Origin: Siphonodentalium dalli
Lineage: Eukaryota > Mollusca > Scaphopoda > Gadilida > Siphonodentaliidae
Assembly (NCBI GenBank): GCA_032622095.1
Contig: CP136061.1
Span: 36,833,797-36,897,796 of the forward strand
Length of the DNA: 64,000 bases
Reading direction: 5' to 3'
The notes beneath the pieces are model-generated. The model did no database searches. It had not been told where the DNA came from and saw nothing but the letters and a program-made list of their open reading frames with translations. Positions 36,590 to 46,324 of this stretch are shown one piece after another. Position 1 is the stretch's first letter; each line of letters opens with the position of its first letter. The position numbers were made by a program, and so were the translations under genes.

Positions 36590-38110
36590 ACAGATCCTCG
36601 CGTAAATACGCACATAATCGACTATAAAGTAAAATAGGTACATAATTCTTTCACCACCGAATATATGAGGGTAAAATGCCCCAGACCCCAGATTTACAGG
36701 ACTTAATTAGGGTTTTGTTTTGTCTTTAGCGCTAAGCCTAAATACTAATGTTTAGATGGATCGTGGGTATGGCAAACCATATATTGCCGCGATCAGCAGT
36801 GAATTTATATTCACATGAGGATCATAGATGACCTTCGGATGCCGAACTTCCTTGACAACGGTTGCTAGGGAAACATCCGTCATTAAAAAACACTAGATTT
36901 TGATCAAGTTTCTACTGAATGGCACTCATACAATGCTGGCTATTTTTTTCTTTTGCACACACTGGTGATCACCCTATGGTCAAATTTAAAGAAGTGATTT
37001 CACCTTGTTTAAAGTATCAGGTAAATGTTGGCTTGAGGAGGGGAAAGTTCTGTCAATCACAGTCCAAAATCGATCCAAAAACGAAAATAGGCAATGCAAA
37101 AATAAATCACACAGTGATCACATTCAGTGACTGATAAATAATTGACTATATTGACCAAAATCACTCTAATCGATCTAATTATTTCTCACAATCAAAATAA
37201 ATGAACTGCACACACTAGAAGTTCTTTTATTGACGAACTTAGTACACAAACTTCCTCAAAACGAAATCAATTCGAAACTGAATTCACTCCCTTTGTGCTA
37301 TCTATTTATAACTTTTGGGAATTTCAGTATAATGAGTGTGTACTTGTTGACGCTTTCTGCTTCAATATTGTGTTCGTTTTCAGGGGTATTAGGCGTAATT
37401 GTCCGCGTAAAAGGTGTATGATACGCACAAAATAACACTTTAGACAACATTCTTGCCAAATATATGAGATTTTATTTAAAAACATACTACCGGACATAAT
37501 GTCAGGCTAAAAATTAAAATGGTCGGACATTTGGCGATATGTATCGGAAAATGTCCGTGTCCGACCGACCGCTTAAATTCAGGCATGCTTCCAATGGAAT
37601 TCAGATATAATATTTTAGTTTTCTATGGCAGGGACACATAACAGGGATACAGAGGGGTCCACATAGGGACCTATATGAATTGTGGGAGCTATTACATTAT
37701 GTAGCCGTGACACAGTTCGTTTAAAAAACGGATACACGGCTATATCGGGCAGCGGGGTAGAACGTACATGACGTCGTGCCCGCTATAGCGGGCAGCGGGG
37801 GTGAAATAGGTACATAATGTGATTACTTGATTATGAAATAAGCAGATAATGGATTCATGTCCGTTATTTAGTTTTATTGCGCGGGTCACAGTGAAAACAC
37901 ATGTTAAAGAGCGTACACCTGAAAGGTCGTGAGTTGGCCTAAATGTGTCTGTTTAGAATCGATACTTATGAGTCGATACTGTGACTAAAACGTCCCTCAT
38001 TTTCAGCAGACTATCGACTCAAATTGAGGCGATTCTCAGCAGATAATCAACCTAAACTAAGTTATATTGTAAGCAGATAATGTGGCTTTTTTGGGGAGAA
38101 CAGGCTGAAA
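36590..38110 (+). repeat. R1 repeat split by a 1,154-bp insertion
   Basis: R1 runs from 36590 to 36646, is interrupted, and resumes at 37801-38110 up to GGAGAACAGGCTG. The word GT(A/G)AAATAGGTACATAAT is present on both sides of the break (36629-36646 and 37801-37818). Confidence 0.7.
36647..37800. mobile_element. Insertion of unknown class inside R1
   Basis: It is bounded by the duplicated 18-bp word. TTTCACCACCG near its left end and CGGGGGTGAAA at its right junction form a short imperfect inverted pair. GCCCGCTATAGCGGGC (37778-37793) is a perfect 16-bp palindrome beside a repeated GGGCAGCGGGG. No open frame of note. Confidence 0.5.
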
Positions 38111-38349
38111 AGTAAGATATGAGCCAACCCAATGGACAGGAAAGACTGTAAGAATTCGAGATTTCAGAGTCCGTTGAACAAGCCTTAGCTTCTATAGTAC
38201 TGTTTATATCAATTGTTCAAAGTCATATTATTTTCGGGGTATCGGTTTCTGTGCAGACGTTAATACAAGTATGACGAATCATTGAGTGTCGATCGCAGAT
38301 CCAGTCACGACCCGACAGGTAGAATGGAAGAATGTCGCTGCTGAGTTAA

Positions 38350-38718
38350 CCCTTTACCCAACAAACCGGCCAAAACCGGCCAAATAAAGCTTCAACAGCC
38401 TAAAATATCTTCGGTCTGTCTCAATATAACCATACACATATGGATATCATTGGAACCGGCTCCTTGACCACATTGTGATAGTTACAGTTATACCCTGTGC
38501 CAATGCATTCTCTTATATATGCGAGTCGACCTAAGGTCGCCTCGCATATATAAGAGAATGCATTGGCCATTAACACTTTTTACCATTTTTTCTTACATTC
38601 TTTAACAATTTTTAATGTGTTAAGCCAATGCATTATCTTATATATGCGAGGCGACCTATGGTCGACTCGCATATATAAGAGAATGCATTGGCACAGGGCC
38701 CTTCTGTTGGGTAAAGGG
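38350..38718 (-). mobile_element. TTAA-flanked MITE, family A copy 4
   Basis: TTAA at 38346-38349 and 38719-38722. Same ends and contents as 1633-2013 but reversed, with hairpins at 38500-38566 and 38625-38691. It sits at the 3' edge of the minus-strand LINE that follows. Confidence 0.85.
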
Positions 38719-39737
38719 TTAATAATGGCGTCCAGGATATAAAATGGTAGACGGTGGAAGACGTGCTGGTGGGATGCATCCAGGAATAGGGCGAACAATT
38801 AAACCGGTTGTCGATCGAAAAGTGGAGAAAGATTGGTATTCCGAACCAGTTTATAGTGTGTCCCATAATTCGTTCCTTGCATATGCAACAGTAGTTGATT
38901 GATTGTCTGACATGAGAACGTAATGTGTTCCTGTTCGTCTGCGAAGCGCAAGTCACACGAATTACAAACATAATTGTTATTGAATGTTGTTCTGCTAAGA
39001 AAGCGTGCCATGTTTTTGAACTTACGTGCATGGTGTGGAATGAGACGCATGCGTTCACAGAGAGACCGTCATGGTAACGGATACCAGTGAACACCGGCGA
39101 GTACAGTGAGGCGTGGGTTTTAGCAGACGACTGAGATTCAATCATTCATGTATTTTGCAGTGACGGTCGTCTTAACAATCTTTTTCCATGAAACTTGTGA
39201 CGGAAATTGTCCATTGTCCAGAAAGTCTTACAAGAAGTGTTTGAGGTCATATTGCTGAAGAATATCGAATATGTCACTAGCGAAGCCTGAACATTCTCCA
39301 TTGAATAATCTGTATTGTGATTTTCAGAGGAATCCGATGGTGGATAGGCAGATAAATATGACTGTTTCAGGAAACACAGCTTCTTTATATGAAACTCATA
39401 CTTAGTCGGTGGAATACCGAATAGAACCGAGAGATAATTGGTTGTAAAATTTGTTCTATTAGGCAGAGACTGAGCATATTTCACACATGTCGTTGTGTCT
39501 GATCCATAACATACATGCCACGTGAATTTTGCATAGCATGAAGTTTCCCATGCACCTCACAGTGCTTTCGGGAGAAAAACTGTCTTTAAACATTTGCACA
39601 GTGACGTCGGTGAGAGATGTTTAGTGTTTGACCGCCCGACTATAGAACAGAAGGTCTCACGCATTTTGGATGAAATCAGTGAAGCCAGTGCGCGGTCGTC
39701 TGCAAATGTATCTCAACCCTAGTTGAGTGTTATTTGG

Positions 39738-40300
39738 CTCAAACTACGTACAATAACGATGCTACTTGTATTCATTGTCATAATTCATTCGATAATCTTC
39801 TTACCCATATGTATCACGATTGCATGTCAGACTTTGCACAGGTGACGAGGAATGCATTCTGGTATTCAGTAATAGACAGCCATGGAATAGAAACATTCGC
39901 GCTCCTAGATAACCTCAGCAAAAACACATTTCTAGCATACTGCTTTGGTGGGTGTATCCCACTACAGATTCATCTTCTCTGCAACGAGACTCTCTTATTA
40001 AAGCGATGCGTTCGCTTCATCTGTTTCCTCTGCTCGCGATAGAAGGTACACTCACAACGTATATATGAACACCTCTTAATGGCGATCATTTCCATGGATA
40101 CGATTTTATTGTGGCTAAACATATCCTAGCCATTTTGTATGTTGGCGTTGAATACCAAATGCGTCCATTCACTAAAATTGCACTGAAATTGAGCACATTT
40201 GTTTACTTGCCTAACTTCTGAGCTTTAACAAATCTTATGTAACATTATTTTGTTGTATATATCTGTATTATACGCAATCTCCGTTGATATGGAGGAATAA
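39738..40300 (+). pseudogene. 5'-truncated LINE C-terminus and 3' UTR
   Basis: A 102-codon frame (39734-40042) carries a CCHC finger, CIHCHNSFDNLLTHMYHDC, of the same type as in the two LINEs described above. It is followed by a 3' UTR ending ATATGGAGGAATAAAGTT near 40305. Endonuclease and RT are absent, as in a 5'-truncated LINE insertion. It lies opposite to the LINE it interrupts. Confidence 0.65.
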
Positions 40301-40484
40301 AGTTTATCACATAATTTGGCAATAAAAGCAGTTTCATAATTATCGGCAATAGACACGTTTAATATCAGCGCGTGCGATGACGTCACGGCGTTCTTCAAAT
40401 AACTTGCGATCGCTGTAGTTTATGATTGTTGTTTTCGATGAATATTTCGTGTTGCTTCGGGTTTATTTGATCATGTGATAAAAG

Positions 40485-40630
40485 GTATCTCACACTCGTC
40501 CTATTTTATACGTAATTTATCAACCTCGTCCTCTAAATTCTATTTGAGCCTCGGTAAACCTCGGCTCAAATCGAATTTAGTGAACTCGGTTGATAAATTC
40601 CGTATAAAATAGAAACTCATGTGAGATCCT
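40485..40630. repeat. 146-bp foldback palindrome
   Basis: CCTATTTTATACGTAATTTA and CTCTAAATTCTATTTGAGCC face their inverses across a 6-bp centre. It lies in the right half of the insertion, between the LINE 3' end and the 73-bp duplication. Confidence 0.8.
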
Positions 40631-41320
40631 CTATATCTCTCTCTTTGGATGAAATCAGTGAAGCCAGTGCGCGGTCGTCTGCGAATGTATCTTAAACCTA
40701 GTTGAGTGTTATTTGGTTTTTCGGGAATAATGTTTGCACCGAGGAGCCACCGTCTTTGTGATTTCGCGTGTGAATTGTTGGTGCTTGAGAAACAGAAACG
40801 GCAATCGACACTATAGTTATTGCACACTTTGAGTAAACTGTCGAGGCCGTTTTTAGATATCGATACAAGTTCTATGTCGTTGGCCATTCATGGTCAGTCC
40901 ACCATTCGAAGAGGGCAATGAGCGAAGTAACGCACGAATGTACTAAAGCTAACAGAAGGGATAGAGAATTTAGCCTTGTCGTGTTCCTTGTCCTATTATC
41001 GAAACACTCTACCATTGTAGAGAACTCTGCTGAAAATTTCGTGTAGATTATATATATAGCATTTGAACGGCCTTGTGTGAGAATCCAAGATGAGTTAACT
41101 TGTATAATAGTCCAAGATGCCAAACTTTATCAAAGGCTTTTTGTGAGTCAAGAAAAGCTACATAAAGTTTGGAATCGTGATCTTTGGCGAATGTGATAGC
41201 TTCACTGGGGACGCCCGACGTCATGGTGCAGACAATTCTTTGTTTTTTTTTGGAAACCACTTTCGGGAAAGTTTTGTGGAGAATCTGGTTAGCAAAATAC
41301 TCTCGTATAGTTTGTATATG

Positions 41321-41683
41321 ACCAGTTCTGGTTAAAACACAGACTCCACAGCTATGCTGATGTGAGTCTGGGGTAATTGGGGGGGGGGGGGGTATCTATT
41401 ACCACCAGCAAGAGTTAGCTCTGTGTGGCTAAAAATAATTTCTGCATTGAAATCATGCAGTGTGACAGTATGACAGACAATGTTTAAGCGATATTTTTTA
41501 GCAATGTGACGAATCTACTACTGTAAAGGCATTCCAACAGTCGCCTGATAGGATACATGACTTTCCCGATGATGGTATGATTGGGTGACACTGACGTAAT
41601 TATGCTGGTGGAAATAGAAATCCCCCCATTTACCCCAGACTCACTTGCATAGTTGTTGAGTCTGTGTTTTAACCAGAACTGGT
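41321..41683. mobile_element. Terminal-inverted-repeat element inside the RT domain
   Basis: Ends are ACCAGTTCTGGTTAAAACAC and its inverse, extending about 65 bp to GAGTCTGGGGTAATTGGGGG. ATG lies just outside both ends. A G run occurs at about 41380-41393. The LINE reading resumes on the other side, so the insertion is later than the LINE. No transposase. Confidence 0.75.
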
Positions 41684-41945
41684 ATGTGACAAGCATGAGC
41701 TTGATGTCTATAACTGTCCGGAAATTGTGGAAGACGTTGGTTCCCCCTTGTAGAGAGGAATAATTATGCCGGATTTCAGTTCTCGTGGAATCCATTCAAA
41801 TAGGAGAAAGTAGTTGAAAAATTACTAACACAAGCCACGAGTGAGATCGTACCGTGTCGAAACTTTCTTCACATATTGTATGGACAATCAGCATCATATC
41901 GTTTAAATAAATATTAAGTTTTACTCATTCCAATGTTGCTCTTAA

Positions 41946-42439
41946 AGATACGGACGGCGTTGTCAGTGGGTGTGCTGTTAAAATATCCACCTCCGTCAAA
42001 AACCACCATAAACAGAAAGAATAGTAAAATATAGACATACCTTGTTCTTATACCAATCAGAAATATGGCATAAACAGTATGTTATTGTCAAATGTTTTTC
42101 CTTTGTTATGTAAACAAAAGCAAAAAACGTTACAGAACCTGGCTTTTGTTTAGATCCGGATATGGTAAACATAAAAAGCGTTATTTGTTACTGTTTTCCT
42201 CATATGGAAATAAAAAAGAGAGTTTATATCATTTGTGTGTGATTAACCAATAGAATTGCACTGTGCAACACGAGCAGGTTCTTGTTTACGTTCACCGTCA
42301 TACGTCTTGACGACAATATACTTTTTACGCGCTGATTATGTTTGGCATATGAACAAAACTATATATATTTTAATATTCCTCCTGTTGTTGACGATTTGAA
42401 CAAATATGAATATTTCTGCAACGATCGCCGCCCGTGCCT
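41946..42439 (+). mobile_element. TTAA-flanked MITE, family F copy 3
   Basis: TTAA at 41942-41945 and 42440-42443. Ends AGATACGGACGGCGTT and GATCGCCGCCCGTGCCT. Closest to the 21851-22351 copy. Confidence 0.85.
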
Positions 42440-42646
42440 TTAAATAACACAAGTTATATTTGCATTGGTAGACTACCACTGGGTAACTACACAAACAAAT
42501 GCGGTGAAGAATTTCACCCTAATATCGATATCTGCGCATACTTTTAGAGTTAAATTGTCTAATTCCAAACAACGTTCTTGCTGAAAATTATAATCTACTG
42601 CAATTTCTATTTATGCAGTGATGTTAGAAAGTAATTTATGATTACG

Positions 42647-43011
42647 TGCGCTCGCGCAACAGTATGGCGATCAGTCAGATTCGTAGGTACGTAAGTTGGT
42701 GTCACCCTACCGATTTCACTCCATGACGTCACCCTTACGCGGTACATGCCGGTGACGTTACGGAGTAGATTATAGAGTTGACGCCCTTGGCACTGACTTC
42801 CGTTATTTGCTCGTTGCTATATAAATGCGCTCGCGCAACAGTATGGCGATCAGTCAGATTCGTAGGTACGTACGGTGGTGTCACTCTACCGATTTCACTC
42901 CATGACGTCACCCTTACGTGGTATATGCCGGCGACGTTACGGAGTATATTATAGAGTTGACGCCCTTGGCACTGACTTCCGTTACTAGCTCGTTGCTATA
43001 TAAACAAACCA
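42647..43011 (+). promoter_or_regulatory. Tandem 189-bp promoter-like module, two copies
   Basis: TGCGCTCGCGCAACAGTATG opens the units at 42647 and 42836. Each unit has CCATGACGTCAC (a palindromic TGACGTCA, the CREB/ATF site) and ends TCGTTGCTATATAAA, a strong TATA box (42828 and 42997). After the first TATA, TCAGTCAG at 42850-42857 sits at the usual distance for an initiator. This could be a duplicated host promoter or a piece of a retroelement promoter. No downstream reading frame was found, so function is unproven. Confidence 0.45.
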
Positions 43012-43029
43012 GCGATGTGGCTTTTGTCG

Positions 43030-43685
43030 AAAATTGACAGTCAGTACATTCGCCCTGTATACATGTACTTTCAGAAAATACAAAACACCACAACGTTATA
43101 CCCCACCAATGTCAGTGTCTCGATATCATTTGACCAAATTTTTTGACATGAAACCGCGACAGACACGGCGTGAAATACATCGCATTGAGTAAACAATTTC
43201 CCATTGTTTTAATTAAACTTCAAGATCGCGGTAAAATCAAAACGGCAATTTGTAAGTGGTAAACATCTGAAAAAGACATCAGGTACATGCAGAAACTAAT
43301 TGTTGTGCATATTTATTTCTATTTGAGGTGGCAATTTTTCATGTTTATCAGTATTTTTAACGATAAGAGCGATGGTAATTGGGGGACTATATTTTATCTA
43401 GCGCATTAAATTTAAAATAAAAAGTCGTGAATTGGCTGAGTGTTTTCTATGGCCGCACATTTCGTTGATAATTACGAGCCATTTGTTTGTCTAAATAAGT
43501 TCGAAGAGCATTAGAATGGGGATAACAGTGGGGTGTTTTGTGATTTCGGAAACGTACATGGCGAATATACTGTGGCAAATACCCGTTAATGGGCTCCGGC
43601 TCCGCCGTCGCCCATTAACTAAATTTGCCACAGTATATTTGCCATGTACCTTTCCGAAATCACAAAACACCACACTGTTATCCCA
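43030..43685. repeat. Foldback element, one loose arm plus a 168-bp palindrome
   Basis: 43518-43685 is palindromic: GGGATAACAGTG faces CACTGTTATCCC, with ACGTACATGGCGAATATACT and GTTAATGGG/CCCATTAAC inside. A diverged third arm (AAAACACCACAACGTTATA, TACATTCGCC) lies at 43040-43105. Confidence 0.75.
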
Positions 43686-44004
43686 TAAATAAAATTATTG
43701 AAGATTGTAATTGTCTTTTTTTGCTAACATTAAATTAAATTAAATAAATTAAGTAAAATACAGTGAAATTGTTATTTTTAATTATTTTTTATTACATTTT
43801 TGCGCACGTTGGCATCTCTCTGAGTGCATTCTAGTTATGATTGTTTTTCATTTTGTGTGACACGCGTCACAATTTTCACAATTAAAGATGATACTTGTCT
43901 CATGGCAACCATAAGCTCCTCCCATTAATGAATATGTGTGGAAACATCCATTAACTTCGAGACCTAGATCGAAGACTAGTTTTTGCTCTATTCGATTATA
44001 TATA

Positions 44005-44340
44005 GAATATACGCATAGTGTTTCTGAATAACAAATTTAATCCACTCGTGGGATTGGCGATTTACACCACGAGCTTCAGCTCGTGGTGTAAGTCGCAAAT
44101 CCCACGAGTGGATTAAATTTGTTATTCAGAAACACTATGCGTATATTCTGTTTATGCCACGATCTTTACAATGCGATGGATAAACACTTTTCCGTTCAAA
44201 TTGTATGGAGAAAGTTTAATCCAATCTGCGAAGTTTATGCCACGTTCTTTACAATGCGATGGATAAACACTTTTCCGTTAAAATTGTATGGAGAAAGTTT
44301 AATCCACTCTGCGAAGTTTAATCAACAGTAGGCACGTTTA
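44005..44340. repeat. Foldback family L, full palindrome plus duplication
   Basis: 44005-44148 is an almost perfect 144-bp inverted repeat (GAATATACGCATAGTGTTTC; GAGCTTCAGCTC at the centre). The right arm continues into two tandem copies of a block with GCGATGGATAAACACTTTTC (44150-44320), matching 33240-33510 in reverse. Confidence 0.85.
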
Positions 44341-44832
44341 ATCAACAGGTGTTGATTAAATGTAAAATTTAAACAGATGGCTTTATTTATATAGTGAGAT
44401 AGGCGATCGTGGTATAAATTCTATTTTATTAATTGTACGAATGCTGCAGATAAGACTTTTTGAAACATATTGTATTTTAATATCATAAGACAAAAGGGGA
44501 TCAGGGCACAAGTTTTGTCAACTTATGAAGCCCCTCTCCCAATCCAAACAATTAAGCATACAAATGTTAAAATATGACAGCTGAACATATTTTTGCATGC
44601 ACAATTTGTGATATAATGGTATAGGATTTTATGTAATGCCTACCATCGTTCATTAATATTTATATGGACTATGGTTGATTTTCTAGCCAGGTACATGTAC
44701 GTGATGAAGTTTGTGTGGCTGTTCGTTTCATTTCAACTGAGTTGGAGCAGGGTTTTGTGGAAAGTGGTATTTTCATCATGTGTTAGGCAATTGTTAGCCA
44801 GCTACTCTGGAAGACAATACATACTATAAACC
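44341..44832. other. Unassigned stretch
   Basis: No gene or bounded repeat recognised. Confidence 0.3.
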
Positions 44833-45150
44833 CGAAAACCCGCATATTATCTGCTTATAATAAAACTTTTAGGTAGATAATCTGGTTAGAATCGCCTGGA
44901 AAATGAGAGCGTTTTGGTCACATCGACTCACAATGAGGCGATTCTAACCAGATAATACGAGGACAATGCCACAAATAACCCAACTAACGACCTTTCAGGT
45001 GTACGCTTTTTAACATGTGTTTTCACCGTGGCCCGCGCCATAAAACGAAATAACAGATATAAGTCCATTATCTACTTATTTCACATTATGTACCTACTTC
45101 ACGTTATAGGTCGATTATTATACGTGCGTATTTGCGCGATGATATGTTGG
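44833..45150 (-). repeat. Dispersed AT-rich repeat, family R1 copy
   Basis: Reverse copy from CCGCATATTATCTGCTTATA-like start to GTGCGTATTTGCGCGATGAT. The foldback core (AATCGCCT..AGGCGATT) is conserved. Confidence 0.6.
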
Positions 45151-45297
45151 TAGATCAGTAACAGATAACTGATGGCAAGACAAGGCACACAAACCGTTTG
45201 TGATATGTGTTCAGCAGTGCATCGTTTGTTTACCTCTGAGTCCCATTGTCTGGCAAATTAACCCAGTGATATGTTAAGTTAAATTGGCGGACATATA

Positions 45298-45779
45298 CCG
45301 TACCAGTCAGAAGAAGTGGTATATTGAGGCGCGCCTTTATTGAGATATTGAGCGCGCTCAATTTCGAAAAAGGCGCGATTATAGCGCATTACCAAAAATC
45401 TGTAACGCTTATTATTGCGATATTCAGCGCAAATTATTGCGATATTAAGCGCGCAAAAAGACCCGATAATGTTATATTTATATTACATGTAGATAAATAG
45501 TGTACATATAGCATTTACAACTATAATTATATACAAATCTAAAACATTGTCTCTATTTATTAAATAAACAATATAGAAGAAGCAATAATTTGCTTTAACT
45601 TTCACAATTGTGAGCGCAAGATGTCGCAATATTAAGGGCGAAATATTGGGATATTAAGTGCAAAATATTGCAATAATATCGCAAGCGGCGAGCTTATTAG
45701 CGTCTCCACTTGCGATGTTATTGCGACATTGGGCGCGAAAATAGCGCGCTTAACATACCACCTCTTTTGACTGGTACTG
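45298..45779. mobile_element. TA-flanked MITE with GCGATATT subrepeats
   Basis: TA at 45296-45297 and 45780-45781 flank CCGTACCAGTCAGAAGAAGT and the inverse of TTTTGACTGGTACTG. The terminal repeats are about 38 bp and end in GCGCGC-rich sequence. Both sides are filled with variants of TATTGCGATATTAAGCGC. TA target and CAGT-like ends suggest Tc1/mariner-type mobilisation. Non-coding. Confidence 0.75.
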
Positions 45780-45781
45780 TA

Positions 45782-46324
45782 TCATCCATGTGATGAATTC
45801 GTTGAGACGTTTTACACCTCTAATAGTATGCTGGTAGTTTATCACAAAATGCAGGATCAACGTACAACACATTGATGACGAAGATGTTTCACTTCGGTGT
45901 GAGGAAATTGCAACGAACGACAGATCCACTAAACTCCTATATACTTTTGTGTTACTACAACTACTTTATAAACCTTTGGGAACCAGACGACTCGTGACGT
46001 GTGAATAGTGAATTGTGGGTATTTTAATTCCAGTGCGCATGATCAGTCTTAGAGTCTTCTTTTGGAGAAATCGTCATTTTATCGAGTGAAAGATACTAAT
46101 ATATTTTATATATATTCCTAGTAATATGATCTTGAGGGCGTTACAATTTCCGACTATATATGGTTTTGTTTTAAACATCTGTGCATGGACATTGCTCATT
46201 GACGCCCATGCGTAGGCATATTCATCATGGGGAGAATGAAACGACGCAAATACAATTCAACTTGGGCCCATATATATGTTTGCTAACATGACCTACTTGC
46301 ATGGGCTTACATTAATTTTGTAGT
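45782..46324. other. Unassigned stretch
   Basis: No gene or bounded repeat recognised. Confidence 0.3.

Larger units (their letters stand above)
39665..40716. repeat. 73-bp direct duplication flanking an insertion
   Basis: TTTGGATGAAATCAGTGAAG plus 53 bp occurs at 39665-39737 and 40644-40716 with about four differences. The copies are the same stretch of the minus-strand LINE, so it is an unusually long target duplication around 39738-40643. Confidence 0.8.
38740..41830 (-). pseudogene. Non-LTR retrotransposon RT pseudogene, twice interrupted
   Basis: Reading from high to low coordinates: an RT start (SGIIIPLYKG near 41740-41770), motif A FLDSQKAFDKVW (41048-41260), a decayed catalytic site where YADD reads AND (MANDIELVSIS, 40855-40887), the following THLG-like block (TQLGLRYIRRRP, near 40690), then the thumb (NYLSVLFGIPP..KKLCFL, 39146-39484) and a CCHC finger (CNSCDLRFADEQEHITFSC, near 38930-38985). 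Several frame changes and two insertions (41321-41683; 39738-40643) break it. The endonuclease is missing. Similar in plan to the element at 26850-30298 but diverged. Inactive by inference. Confidence 0.75.

Noticed and set aside
42820-43011. LTR of a retrovirus-like element
   Set aside because: The TATA-bearing units are in immediate tandem; no TG..CA ends, primer-binding site or polypurine tract was seen.
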